Notes: generated by a model not told the origin, from the letters alone. A stretch of 64,000 nt of DNA from Flavobacteriia bacterium (GCA_947462925.1 CANHQP010000009.1:1-64000), one strand, 5' to 3'. Shown: positions 35,077 through 43,603, counted from the first letter of the stretch. Numbers and translations: made by a program.

Positions 35077-36444
35077 ATGGTAGCTCTAATTGTAATATTC
35101 ATCAGCGGTTTACTGTCACTTTTCTTGGCTTTTGCAAAAAAACCTTGGTTAGTTTTGTTAACTGCTTCAGCTGGATTGATTGCTGGTGGAATCTCACTTT
35201 TCACGCAGTATTATTATCAGTATGATTTCATCCACTATGAAGGACTAAAGTTTGATGGTTTTGCTGTTGCATTCGGTTTAATAGCGATTTTATTTACTTT
35301 GTTGGTCGTTTTAACTGGTTACAGCTCTTTCAAAGACAAACCGCAACACACAGGTGATTACATCGCTTTATTGTTGTTTTCTTTGACCGGTGCTTTGAGC
35401 ATGCTTGCATTCACAGACATGTTCATGTTTTTCTTAGGATTAGAAATTCTTTCAATTCCAATTTATGTAATGGCTGGAAGTAACAAAGAAGATGTACGTT
35501 CTTCAGAAGCTTCTTTGAAATATTTCATGACAGGTGCTTTCGCGACAGGTGTTTTATTGTTCGGAATTGCTTGGATTTACGGAGGAACAGCTTCTTTCAA
35601 GCTAGACGAAATTGCAGCATTTATCAATAACGCAGAAGGAACGCATTCTTCATTGATTTACATCGGTTTATTGATGATCTTGAGTGCATTCTTATTCAAA
35701 GTGGGTGCAGCCCCTTTCCATTTTTGGAGTCCTGATGTGTATGATGGAAGTCCTCACATTGTAACAGGTTTCATGGCTGCAGTAGTGAAATTGGGAGCAT
35801 TTGGTGCATTCATGAAAATTTTCTCCGTAACATTTGGTGGTTTACACGATTTTTGGGCGCCAGCGTTGTCTGTACTAGCAATTTTAACCATGTTTGTAGG
35901 TAACTTGTCGGCGTTGAAACAAATTCGTTTCAAAAGATTATTGGCTTATTCAAGTATCACGCATGTAGGTTACGCATTGTTGACAATCATCGTTCAAAGT
36001 CCTGACAGTGCATTTAATCTTTGGGCTTACATTTTCTCTTACGGTTTCTCAACGATTGGTTTGATTACTGTTGCAATCATCATTCATGATGAAGAAGACA
36101 GAATCGAAGCATTTAGAGGATTGGTGAGAAGAAATCCATTTACAGGATTTGTGGCTATTTTAGGTTTATTGTCTTTAGCGGGTGTTCCGCCATTGATGGG
36201 ATTCTTTGGAAAATTCTTGGTTTTCTCAGAGGCAATTACACAATATCCATGGTTGGTTGCAATTGCGATTATCAATTCTGGAATCGGTATTTTCTATTAT
36301 TTGAGAATGGTTATTTTAGTGCTTCAAAAAGAAGATGACGACAAACCAAAAACACCAAGACATAAAGTGCCAGTTTTGCAAATGATCGTTTTAGCGATTT
36401 GTGCATTGGCTTTGTTGTTTGGAGGAAATATGTTGATTTTCTAA
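35077..36444 (+). CDS. nuoN: NADH-quinone oxidoreductase subunit N, proton-pumping
   Basis: A 455-residue antiporter-like subunit. MFFLGLEILSIPIYVMAGS holds the conserved glutamate, FKVGAAPFHFWSPDVYDGSP the broken-helix signature, and KRLLAYSSITHVGYALL a later conserved lysine region. It is the last gene of the operon, one base after nuoM, and is followed by a clear terminator. All fourteen subunits A to N are therefore present in canonical order. Confidence 0.96.
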   Translation: MVALIVIFISGLLSLFLAFAKKPWLVLLTASAGLIAGGISLFTQYYYQYDFIHYEGLKFDGFAVAFGLIAILFTLLVVLTGYSSFKDKPQHTGDYIALLLFSLTGALSMLAFTDMFMFFLGLEILSIPIYVMAGSNKEDVRSSEASLKYFMTGAFATGVLLFGIAWIYGGTASFKLDEIAAFINNAEGTHSSLIYIGLLMILSAFLFKVGAAPFHFWSPDVYDGSPHIVTGFMAAVVKLGAFGAFMKIFSVTFGGLHDFWAPALSVLAILTMFVGNLSALKQIRFKRLLAYSSITHVGYALLTIIVQSPDSAFNLWAYIFSYGFSTIGLITVAIIIHDEEDRIEAFRGLVRRNPFTGFVAILGLLSLAGVPPLMGFFGKFLVFSEAITQYPWLVAIAIINSGIGIFYYLRMVILVLQKEDDDKPKTPRHKVPVLQMIVLAICALALLFGGNMLIF

Positions 36445-36465
36445 TAAAAAGCAAATTAGATATTC

Positions 36466-36500
36466 AATCCACTTCAGAGAAATTTGAAGTGGATTTTTTA
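36466..36500 (+). terminator. Intrinsic terminator of the nuo operon
   Basis: AATCCACTTCA (36466-36476) pairs with TGAAGTGGATT (36485-36495), followed by a T-run. It lies 22 nt after the nuoN stop. Confidence 0.88.
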
Positions 36501-36603
36501 ATTGTAATAAATCAAAAATTGAGGGGCTAGTCCTCTAAAAATAGGTGAATTTTTGAACTAATTTTGTAACATTAAATTGAATAAATTAGTGTTTGACAAC
36601 ACC

Positions 36604-36635
36604 AAAACCCGTGTCAATAATTGATGCGGGTTTTT
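36604..36635 (+). terminator. Second terminator-like hairpin, no gene upstream of it
   Basis: AAAACCCG (36604-36611) pairs with CGGGTTTT, the inner arms TCAAT and ATTGA pair as well, and a T-run follows. It comes about 105 nt after the nuo terminator with no reading frame between. It may be a back-up terminator or the end of a short untranslated RNA. Together with repeat copy 2, this is the only content I see in the 36445-36940 gap. Confidence 0.6.
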
Positions 36636-36712
36636 TATTTGTTTCAATTGAAAGAAATAGATGATAGCAAAGTGCCTTATTCTTGACGATTAAAAGCTGA
36701 ATTATGGACGAT

Positions 36713-36937
36713 TTTGGCCTTGGAAGAAAGGTTTTTAAAGGTGCACTGAAAATGTAGACTTTTGGAGGAAGCTACGCAATGTCAATGGAGTAGATCACCG
36801 ACAAAATCACTTTTTCAGAAACTTTTAAAATAAAGCGCCCGATGATGTAATTTATTTTGAGGAAAAGATTTGCGCTTTAACTTGATGACAGAGCCTTGAT
36901 TTTTGGGTTCGTTTTGATCAAGCAAAAGGAACAAAAG
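36713..36937. repeat. Dispersed intergenic repeat, copy 2
   Basis: The second copy of the element at 20490-20740, with the three identical blocks listed there. It keeps the AAAGCGC (36832-36838) and GCGCTTT (36872-36878) arms with a 33-nt spacer of different sequence. It ends about 5 nt before the stop of the minus-strand gene at 36941, the same placement as copy 1 next to hutI. Confidence 0.9.
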
Positions 36938-36940
36938 ATT

Positions 36941-37276
36941 TTATTTGTTTTCTTTCTCTTTTTGAGCTTCAAGCTGATTCGCAACATGAACCCTGTAAGC
37001 TATCAAAATCGGGAATGCGACTAACATTAAGAAAACCAAAAAATAGCCCATTGGCAACAATCTAAACCCAACAACATCTTTTAAATCTTCTGGGCTCGTT
37101 CCAATACCAATGAAATAAGACAAGCTCATTTTGGCTTCCTCTGAAAATACAATTCCATTTACCTTAAAAGTATATTCACCATCAAAAATATTGATCGGAA
37201 TCAAAAAAAAGATGGCAGAAAGACCAATCATTGTCAAAAAAAATACAATAACTGGTTTCCTTAAAAAACTACCCAT
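36941..37276 (-). CDS. Small two-helix membrane protein, unknown function
   Basis: 111 residues with hydrophobic segments at about residues 9-28 and 75-94, a polar loop of about 45 residues between, and a charged C-terminus (QLEAQKEKENK). The loop, DGEYTFKVNGIVFSEEAKMSL, has no known motif. The family is not recognised. It starts with ATG 37276. It lies alone between the dispersed repeat and the AsmA-like gene. Confidence 0.6.
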   Translation of the reverse strand: MGSFLRKPVIVFFLTMIGLSAIFFLIPINIFDGEYTFKVNGIVFSEEAKMSLSYFIGIGTSPEDLKDVVGFRLLPMGYFLVFLMLVAFPILIAYRVHVANQLEAQKEKENK

Positions 37277-37490
37277 TTGTTTTAGCGTTTAAATTCAATT
37301 TCAAAGGTGAGAATTTTAATGGAAAAACGAATGATTTAATTCAGCTGTTTTTTAAGATCGTTTTTTTGTTCAACTTAATGATTTGATTAAGAATTTGATT
37401 CAGCTAAAAATGGGATTCTTAATAAATCACCGTTGATAAGTACTGATGAGGCGTAATTTTTCACGCAATCTGCGTTGTACCTTTATGTCG

Positions 37491-40157
37491 ATGAAAAGAT
37501 TTTTGTGGAAATTTACCAAATGGTTTTTCGGAATCATCGTTGGCTTATGCCTGACAATTTCTTTGCTGCTCTATATTTTCAAAGACGATATCATCAATTA
37601 TGTTGTCGGAGAAGTCAACAAAAACCTCAACGCAAAAGTCACCGTTTCTAAAATTGATTTGACATTTTGGGCAACTTTTCCCAATGTTTCGCTCGATTTT
37701 AATGATGTTTTCATTCAAGATGCTTTGCCAAATGCAACGAAGAGCGATACATTATTGTATTCAGATTTAATTCGTCTAAAATTCAATCCAATTGATTTGT
37801 GGAACGAAAAATATGACGTTCAACGCGCAGAAATTCATCCAGGAACGATTCAATTGAAAATAGATTCAATTGGTCAGGTCAATTATGATATTCTCAAAAA
37901 AAGTAAGTCAACGGAAAAATCTAAATTCAAACTGAAATTAAAAGAAGTTCAATTTGATCAAATAAAATTCGCCTATACAAATCAAGCTACTGGTCAATTT
38001 TATAAAACGAAGGTCAATGATTTGAATCTTTCTGGAGAATTTACTGAAAAGAAATTTACGCTCAATGCCAAAAGTGATTTGTATATCAATTCGTTGAAAA
38101 GCGAAAGCGTCGCCTTGTTAACCAATAAACCAGCGGAATTTGATGTCCAAATAAAAGTTGATCAAGAAAAAAACACGTTCGAAATTCCCAATGCAGTATT
38201 GTTGATTTCCAAATTGCCATTTCAGGTTTCTGGGTTAGTAAATCCTGAACAGATTAAATTCGATATTTCTGCTAAAAAATTGAGACTGGAAGAAGTGGCT
38301 TCAAAATTATCTAATAAACTAGATCAAATTAATTCTTTCGAAGGGCAAGGATTTTTCAATTTTGAGATGAAGATCGCTGGGAAAAACGATAAAAATGTCG
38401 CGCCTAATGTGATTTGTAATTTTGATGTACAAAATGGTTCATTGCGCGAACCAACGCAAAAGTTACGATTTACTGGAATCAATCTGAAAGGCAAATATTC
38501 CAATGAAGCAGGTAAAAATGCAGAATTTTTAAAATTGTGGAATTTGAAATTCAATACCAGCTCCGGACCTTTTCAAGGAGAATTTTTACTGACCAATTTT
38601 GCATTGCCACATTATGAAGGAAAGGCCAAAGGAAATGTTGATCTGGCCAGTATTCACGGACTTTTTCATTTGCCACAGATTGAGCAAATCACAGGAAATT
38701 TAGATATCAATAGTCAATTTGACATTCAAACGTTTATGGATGAACTTGGTGAGCAGCAAGTCAATTTGGATAATTGTACCGCATCATTGATTTTGCAAAA
38801 CATCAATGCTAGTGTTATTAATGACACAAGAACTTTTAAATCTTTGAATGGATTTGTAGGAATTGAAGGAGACGAAGCAGCGGTGCAAGACGTCCGTGTC
38901 AAAATTGGACAATCTGATTTTAAACTGAATGGAATTTTCCAAGAAATAGCGCCTTTTATTGAAAAGAAAGGAAAATTGATAGCGAATGTTGATTTGCAAA
39001 GTAATTTCATTGATGTTGAAGATCTGAGTTCAAAACACATTCAAAAAGGAGTCACCATCGAACCACAAAGGGATTTCGTTTTGCCGAATAATGTGGATGG
39101 AACCGTTTTGTTGAACATCGGACAATTGAAATACGAAAAACACCATTTCAATCAGTTGAGAAGTAACTTGACTGTAGAAGAAAGAAAGTTGACATTCAGA
39201 GAATTGACTTTGCAGAATGCGGGAGCAACAGTAAATGGAAATTTAGTCATAGAAGAAAAGTCGCCTGAATATTTAGTGCTACAGTCAGTGGTTGAATCCA
39301 ATAATATTTATTTCAAACCGCTATTTCAAGAATGGAATAATTTCGACCAAGAAGTCATTACTGAAAATAACATTGCGGGCAAAGCGCACATCAATTTGCA
39401 ATTTCAAGCACCTTTTGATTTGCGTTCGGGAATTATCAAAAATGCGATTATCGCCAAGGCACATATTTCGATTACAGACGGCGCGTTGAAGTCGGTTTCT
39501 ACTTTCAAATCCATTACCGAAAGTCTGAAAACTTCTCCAGTGCGGTTTTTACTCAAGAAAAGAAACATCAACGATTTTGAAAAGAAATTGCTTGATTTGA
39601 GATTTCAAACCTTGGAAAATACAATCGTAATTCAAAATGGAAAACTCGAAATTCCTTTGATGGAAATCAAGTCCAACGCTTTGGATATCGAAACATTTGG
39701 TTGGCATACATTTGACAATCAGATTGATTACCATTTTGCGTTTCGCTTCAGAGATTTGATGACCGTTGAAAGAGAAACTGAATTTGGAATTGTAGAAGAC
39801 GACGGCACAGGATTGATGATTTTCATGCGCATGCACGGTACCACGGATAAACCAATTATCGAGTGGGACGAAAAAGCCAAGAAAGAGCAAGCCAAAGAAA
39901 ACCGCGAAGCTGCCAAGATGGAAGCACTTTCCATTTTGAAAACCGAGTTTGGTTTCAGGAAAAACGACACGACAATTGGTGTCTATCAACCCATCAAAAA
40001 ACCAACTGAAGAATTGCGTATCGAATTCAACAATACCAAAGAAACGCCAGTTCCTGAAGAACCCAAAGAGTCGGAACTCAAGAAGAAAATGCGGGAGAAA
40101 ATCAACAAACTCAAAGAATCGACGAAAGAAGAGGAAATTGAGTTTGAGGTGGATTGA
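37491..40157 (+). CDS. AsmA-like (TamB/YhdP superfamily) protein
   Basis: About 888 residues. One N-terminal membrane anchor (KRFLWKFTKWFFGIIVGLCL onward) is followed by the AsmA N-terminal signature, in which a helix precedes NLNAKVTVSKIDLTFWATFP. A long beta-rich repetitive body comes next and a Lys/Glu-rich tail ends the protein. AsmA-family proteins span the periplasm and are implicated in phospholipid transport to the outer membrane. Upstream ATGs at 37446 and 37485 are also in frame. A TACCTTTA box at 37478-37485 directly precedes ATG 37491, which would make the transcript nearly leaderless and favours this start. Confidence 0.82.
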   Translation: MKRFLWKFTKWFFGIIVGLCLTISLLLYIFKDDIINYVVGEVNKNLNAKVTVSKIDLTFWATFPNVSLDFNDVFIQDALPNATKSDTLLYSDLIRLKFNPIDLWNEKYDVQRAEIHPGTIQLKIDSIGQVNYDILKKSKSTEKSKFKLKLKEVQFDQIKFAYTNQATGQFYKTKVNDLNLSGEFTEKKFTLNAKSDLYINSLKSESVALLTNKPAEFDVQIKVDQEKNTFEIPNAVLLISKLPFQVSGLVNPEQIKFDISAKKLRLEEVASKLSNKLDQINSFEGQGFFNFEMKIAGKNDKNVAPNVICNFDVQNGSLREPTQKLRFTGINLKGKYSNEAGKNAEFLKLWNLKFNTSSGPFQGEFLLTNFALPHYEGKAKGNVDLASIHGLFHLPQIEQITGNLDINSQFDIQTFMDELGEQQVNLDNCTASLILQNINASVINDTRTFKSLNGFVGIEGDEAAVQDVRVKIGQSDFKLNGIFQEIAPFIEKKGKLIANVDLQSNFIDVEDLSSKHIQKGVTIEPQRDFVLPNNVDGTVLLNIGQLKYEKHHFNQLRSNLTVEERKLTFRELTLQNAGATVNGNLVIEEKSPEYLVLQSVVESNNIYFKPLFQEWNNFDQEVITENNIAGKAHINLQFQAPFDLRSGIIKNAIIAKAHISITDGALKSVSTFKSITESLKTSPVRFLLKKRNINDFEKKLLDLRFQTLENTIVIQNGKLEIPLMEIKSNALDIETFGWHTFDNQIDYHFAFRFRDLMTVERETEFGIVEDDGTGLMIFMRMHGTTDKPIIEWDEKAKKEQAKENREAAKMEALSILKTEFGFRKNDTTIGVYQPIKKPTEELRIEFNNTKETPVPEEPKESELKKKMREKINKLKESTKEEEIEFEVD

Positions 40158-40189
40158 GATTGGTCGTCTGGCATTTTTAGACTATCAAA

Positions 40190-40235
40190 AAAGTCTTCAG
40201 TCTATTGTCTTCGGTCTTGAGTCTTCCGTCTTAAC
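40190..40235 (-). repeat. Heptanucleotide WAGACNN array downstream of the AsmA-like gene
   Basis: Read on the minus strand, this stretch is AAGACGG, AAGACTC, AAGACCG, AAGACAA, TAGACTG, AAGACTT: six successive heptamers of the same WAGACNN type as at 23147-23200. It fills the space between the AsmA-like and RidA-like genes. Confidence 0.7.
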
Positions 40236-40289
40236 ATCCTAATATCTTAAAATCTTAAAATCTTTTCCCCACAACTAAAACTGCTTTCG

Positions 40290-40297
40290 TATATTTG
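40290..40297 (+). promoter_or_regulatory. Putative -7 box TATATTTG
   Basis: An exact TAnnTTTG match, 19-20 nt upstream of the RidA-like gene start at 40317. Confidence 0.5.
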
Positions 40298-40316
40298 CAA
40301 CGTTAAAATTCAGTAT

Positions 40317-40751
40317 ATGTCAGATAATTCTCGCATTTCTACTTCGAAAGCACCAAAACCTGTTGGTTTGTATCCGCACGCGCGCCGTGTTGGGAATTTA
40401 CTTTTTTTATCAGGAGTTGGTCCGCGAACTGCTGGTTCTGATGCAACAGATTCTGAAGTTCCAGGCTTGAAATTAGACAAGAATGGGAATTTCATAGAGT
40501 TTGATTTCGAAGCACAATGCAGAAGCGTTTTCGACAATGTTCGCGTGATTTTGGAAGAATCGGGTTCAAGTTGGGAAAATTTGGTCGATGTGACGGTTTT
40601 TTTGGTGAACATGAAAAGAGATTTCCATACCTACAACAGATTGTATGCTGAATATTTCAAAGACAACTTGCCGTGCAGAACAACCTGCGAAATCAATTCT
40701 TTGCCAACTCCTATTGCCATTGAATTAAAATGTATAGCAACAATTGATTAA
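40317..40751 (+). CDS. RidA/YjgF/UK114-family protein, resembling 2-aminomuconate deaminase
   Basis: 144 residues of the RidA fold. The stretch VGLYPHARRVGNLLFLSGVGPR and the later CRTTCEINSLPTPIAIELKC place it in the family; the conserved arginine and glutamate correspond to the R in CRTTCE and the E in AIELK. RidA proteins hydrolyse reactive enamines or imines. The YPHARR opening and the added loop resemble 2-aminomuconate deaminases of the kynurenine-type pathway, but no other gene of that pathway is here. It starts a probable operon with the two genes after it. Confidence 0.85.
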   Translation: MSDNSRISTSKAPKPVGLYPHARRVGNLLFLSGVGPRTAGSDATDSEVPGLKLDKNGNFIEFDFEAQCRSVFDNVRVILEESGSSWENLVDVTVFLVNMKRDFHTYNRLYAEYFKDNLPCRTTCEINSLPTPIAIELKCIATID

Positions 40752-40754
40752 ATT

Positions 40755-41336
40755 ATGATCGGATTTATTATTCGCTGTTTTGTAGCAGCAGCTTCTTTGT
40801 TTTTAAATGTTTATGCCTTCGCTTCAGGTCACTGGGGTTGGGGAATTGTAATGATTTTTGTTTCGGCGATTATCATTTTGAGCTTCTTCAGAAATGAAAA
40901 CATGATTTTAGCATTGAATCAAATGCGTGTCGGAAATCACGAAAAAGCAGCCAAACATTTGAACCGCATTTCAAGACCAGATTTGATGCCGAAAAAACAA
41001 CACGCTTATGTGATTTATTTGCAAGCGATGTTGAACACACAAGCTTATGGTTTTGCAAAAAGTGAACAAATGTTGCGTAAAGCATTGGCTTTGGGTTTGA
41101 GAACAGCGCAAGACAAGGCTGTTGCAAAAATGCATTTGGCAGGAATTTGTGCGCAAACAGGACGTAAAACGGAAGCAGCAACTTTACTTTCAGAAGCCAA
41201 AAAATTAGACAATAATGGGGTGATGAGAGATCAAATCAACACCATGCAAAAACAAATGACGCAAGTGGTTTCTAAAAATCAAATGCGCATGGCTCAAATG
41301 TCTAAAGGCCGTCAAAAAACGCCTAGAGCGAGGTAA
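40755..41336 (+). CDS. TPR-containing membrane protein, unknown function
   Basis: 193 residues. Two N-terminal membrane helices (about residues 3-43) are followed by tetratricopeptide-like helix pairs: MRVGNHEKAAKHLNRI, TQAYGFAKSEQMLRKALALG and AGICAQTGRKTEAATLLSEA. The tail is basic (KGRQKTPRAR). No specific family is recognised. It starts 3 nt after the RidA-like gene and ends 2 nt before the methyltransferase, so co-transcription is likely. The TPR part probably faces the cytoplasm given the basic tail, but that is inference. Confidence 0.7.
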   Translation: MIGFIIRCFVAAASLFLNVYAFASGHWGWGIVMIFVSAIIILSFFRNENMILALNQMRVGNHEKAAKHLNRISRPDLMPKKQHAYVIYLQAMLNTQAYGFAKSEQMLRKALALGLRTAQDKAVAKMHLAGICAQTGRKTEAATLLSEAKKLDNNGVMRDQINTMQKQMTQVVSKNQMRMAQMSKGRQKTPRAR

Positions 41337-41338
41337 TT

Positions 41339-42187
41339 TTGGATTTCGAGAGACAATATTCTTCCCCCTGGGAATCTTATGAATTGCTAGATGCTGGCGG
41401 CGGAAAAAAGTTAGAACGTTTTGGCGATGTAATTACCATTCGTCCCGAGCTTCAAGCTTACTTCAAATCAGAATGGCCATTTGAAGAATGGTACAATTTG
41501 GCGCATTGGGAATTTGTAGAACAATCCAATACTAAAGGTTCTTGGAAAAAACTCAAGGATGCGAGCGATAAATGGCAAATCCAATTCCATGATTTATCCT
41601 TTTGTTTGGAATTGACCAAGTTCAAACACATTGGTATTTTTCCAGAACAAGTTTCCAATTGGGAATACATCCTTGGAAATTTAAAAACAAATCAAAAATT
41701 CTTAAATCTTTTTGCATATACAGGAGCAGCTTCTTTGGTTGCAAAATCAACTGGAGCATCTGTTTTTCATGTTGATTCGGTGAAACAATTAATCACTTGG
41801 GCGAATGAAAATCAAGAGGCGAGCAATTTATTTGGCATAAAATGGGTGCTTGAAGACGCTTTGAAATTTGCACAAAGAGAAGTAAAACGTGGAAATTTTT
41901 ACGATGGCATCATCATGGATCCACCAGCATTCGGTTTGGGTGCCAAAGGTGAAAAATGGATTTTAGAAGAAAAATTGCCTCATTTATTAGATGCAGCCAA
42001 TCAACTGTTGAATAAAAATGGATTTTTGATAGTGAATACTTATTCACCGAAATTATCCGCCAAAGATTTAAGAAATGCAGCAGGAAGATATTTCGACCTA
42101 AATAAATTGTCCGTCAATGAATTGTGGATGAAAACCAAAACCGGCAAAGATTTATTTTACGGCAATGTTTTGAAGGTTGTTAAGTGA
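41339..42187 (+). CDS. Class I SAM-dependent methyltransferase, RlmI-like without PUA domain
   Basis: 282 residues. The SAM-binding motif I is FLNLFAYTGAASLVAKSTGA, with an acidic residue after the next strand (VFHVDSVKQ). The catalytic-type motif IIMDPPAFGLG matches DPPAF of the RlmI/RlmK rRNA cytosine-C5 group. The N-terminal PUA domain of RlmI is missing and is replaced by about 100 residues of a different sequence. It probably methylates rRNA, but the target base cannot be told. The frame starts with TTG at 41339, two bases after the TPR gene; no ATG lies nearby. Confidence 0.8.
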   Translation: MDFERQYSSPWESYELLDAGGGKKLERFGDVITIRPELQAYFKSEWPFEEWYNLAHWEFVEQSNTKGSWKKLKDASDKWQIQFHDLSFCLELTKFKHIGIFPEQVSNWEYILGNLKTNQKFLNLFAYTGAASLVAKSTGASVFHVDSVKQLITWANENQEASNLFGIKWVLEDALKFAQREVKRGNFYDGIIMDPPAFGLGAKGEKWILEEKLPHLLDAANQLLNKNGFLIVNTYSPKLSAKDLRNAAGRYFDLNKLSVNELWMKTKTGKDLFYGNVLKVVK

Positions 42188-42262
42188 TTATGAAAATAGC
42201 CACGGATGCAGGGATTTTAGGCTAGATCTATAGAAGTTTGGATTTATCGATTCACTTCATGG

Positions 42263-42404
42263 CTACCTGCGGTGGTGTTGGACTTTCGATTTATGGTTCT
42301 AATTCATCCTGCCGAAGGTGGGATTTTCTTTCAAATATACTTTATCCAAGAGCATATGATGCCGTTAGGTATCAAATATGGGTAGCGCTGGACAAAGTCC
42401 AGCG
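42263..42404. repeat. Run of four short hairpins in a non-coding gap
   Basis: In the 580-bp gap 42188-42767, four small hairpins follow each other: CTACC/GGTGG (42263-42275), ATCCTGCC/GGTGGGAT with loop GAA (42306-42324), GATGCC/GGTATC with loop GTTA (42358-42373, flanked by ATAT on both sides), and CGCTGGAC/GTCCAGCG with loop AAA (42386-42404). The region has no convincing reading frame. It looks like a REP-type palindromic repeat or a small structured RNA. The rest of the gap, up to the promoter at 42741, is plain AT-rich sequence. Confidence 0.6.
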
Positions 42405-42740
42405 TGTAAGAAGACGAGAAAATTTGTTTTTGGCGTGTGTTTTTGTTTCAAAACCATGACAAAAACTTTTTCAAGAAGATCCAAATGCAAAGAACGAATC
42501 TATAAAATCAATTTATGGCAAGACGATTTGATTTTTCGAAATAAATATCTTGATATAAATTCAAAATAATTGAAAGACATCGAAATGTACCCCAAACAAC
42601 CATTTCAAAGCGTTAAATACAATTAATTGAAAACAAAAGATTTATTCAATAAACCATTGAAAATAAATCGTTTTTGATGAAGATTAAAGATAATTGAATG
42701 ATTTTTACAAAAGATATCAACATTGTTTGTTTAATTTTAT

Positions 42741-42748
42741 TACCTTTG
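42741..42748 (+). promoter_or_regulatory. Putative -7 box TACCTTTG of the lipid-synthesis cluster
   Basis: An exact TAnnTTTG match, 19 nt before the GTG start of the YceD-like gene. It probably drives the operon through rpmF and plsX and perhaps to accC. Confidence 0.55.
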
Positions 42749-42767
42749 CCCTCCTTAATTTTGAGTC

Positions 42768-43358
42768 GTGAAAAGTTCTAAACAAGATTTTATAATTCCG
42801 TTTATCGGATTGAAAATAGGAACTTACACGTTCGAATATAAGATTGATGACTCGTTCTTTGAATCCATGGAGTATTCCATGATCCACAAAGGTGATTTAA
42901 ACGTCACTTTAGAATTTGAAAAAAGAGAAACAATGATGACTGCGCATTTTATCGCAGAAGGAATTGTTTCAACAAATTGTGATCGTTGTGATACACCGAT
43001 GGAATTACCCATTTCAGGTGAATTTAAACTCGTTTATAAATTCGGTTTAGAAGAATCTGAAGATGAATCATTGGTTGTGTTGCACCCTGAAACATTTGAA
43101 ATAGATGTGAGAGATGCGATTTACGAATTGGCCATCGTTTCTTTGCCTGCTAGAATGGTTCATTCAGTGGGAGAATGTGACGAAGAAATGTGGAAATTGA
43201 TTCAACAATATACTGTAAATGCTACAGAAATTGATGAAGACGAAGATGATGAAGATTGGGACGACGAAGAAGACGATGAACCAGGACCTGATGATTTTGA
43301 TCCAAAAGATCCGAAGTGGGCAACATTGAGAAATTTGACTGCTGAAAGTAGCAATTGA
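42768..43358 (+). CDS. DUF177 / YceD-like protein
   Basis: 196 residues. The conserved core contains CDRCDTPMELPISGEFKL (Cys71, Cys74) and later an acidic stretch near residues 152-180 with many Asp and Glu. DUF177 proteins are encoded before rpmF in most bacteria. In E. coli and plants they help 23S rRNA accumulation, and this conserved neighbourhood is seen here too (rpmF follows after 30 nt). The start is GTG at 42768; no upstream ATG is in frame. Confidence 0.88.
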   Translation: MKSSKQDFIIPFIGLKIGTYTFEYKIDDSFFESMEYSMIHKGDLNVTLEFEKRETMMTAHFIAEGIVSTNCDRCDTPMELPISGEFKLVYKFGLEESEDESLVVLHPETFEIDVRDAIYELAIVSLPARMVHSVGECDEEMWKLIQQYTVNATEIDEDEDDEDWDDEEDDEPGPDDFDPKDPKWATLRNLTAESSN

Positions 43359-43388
43359 TATAAATAAAGAATATATAAATAAAGTAAA

Positions 43389-43580
43389 ATGGCACATCCT
43401 AAGAGAAGAACCTCGACGACAAGAAGAGACAAGAGAAGAACGCATTTTAAAGCTGTTGCTGATAATATCGCGATCTGTCCAACAACTGGTCAGCCTCACT
43501 TGTTCCACCATGCTCACTGGCATGAAGGAAAACTTTACTATAAAGGTAAAGTAGTAGCTGAGAAAGAAGTAGCGATTTAA
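43389..43580 (+). CDS. rpmF: Ribosomal protein L32
   Basis: 63 residues. It starts [20 protein letters not shown], the L32 signature, and is followed by [21 protein letters not shown]. The Cys-pair zinc ribbon found in some L32 proteins is reduced to a single Cys with histidines, so this is the variant without a full zinc ribbon. It is part of the large ribosomal subunit. It lies 30 nt after the DUF177 gene and 23 nt before plsX. Confidence 0.97.
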   Translation: MAHPKRRTSTTRRDKRRTHFKAVADNIAICPTTGQPHLFHHAHWHEGKLYYKGKVVAEKEVAI

Positions 43581-43603
43581 GCTACCCCACTAATTTCTTC
43601 CTG

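Noticed and set aside
39549-39989. A 146-codon minus-strand frame inside the AsmA-like gene
   Set aside because: It is fully covered by a well-supported gene on the other strand and shows no domain or signal.
42238-42569. Two overlapping plus-strand frames of 73 and 63 codons in the gap after the methyltransferase
   Set aside because: They run across the hairpin series, have no recognisable domain, and their composition is Cys/Arg-rich and unlike neighbouring genes. They look like chance frames in a non-coding repeat.
43164-43523. A 119-codon minus-strand frame over the acidic tail of the YceD-like gene and rpmF
   Set aside because: It is antisense to two certain genes; its Phe/Ile/Ser-rich sequence is a by-product of Asp/Glu codons on the plus strand.
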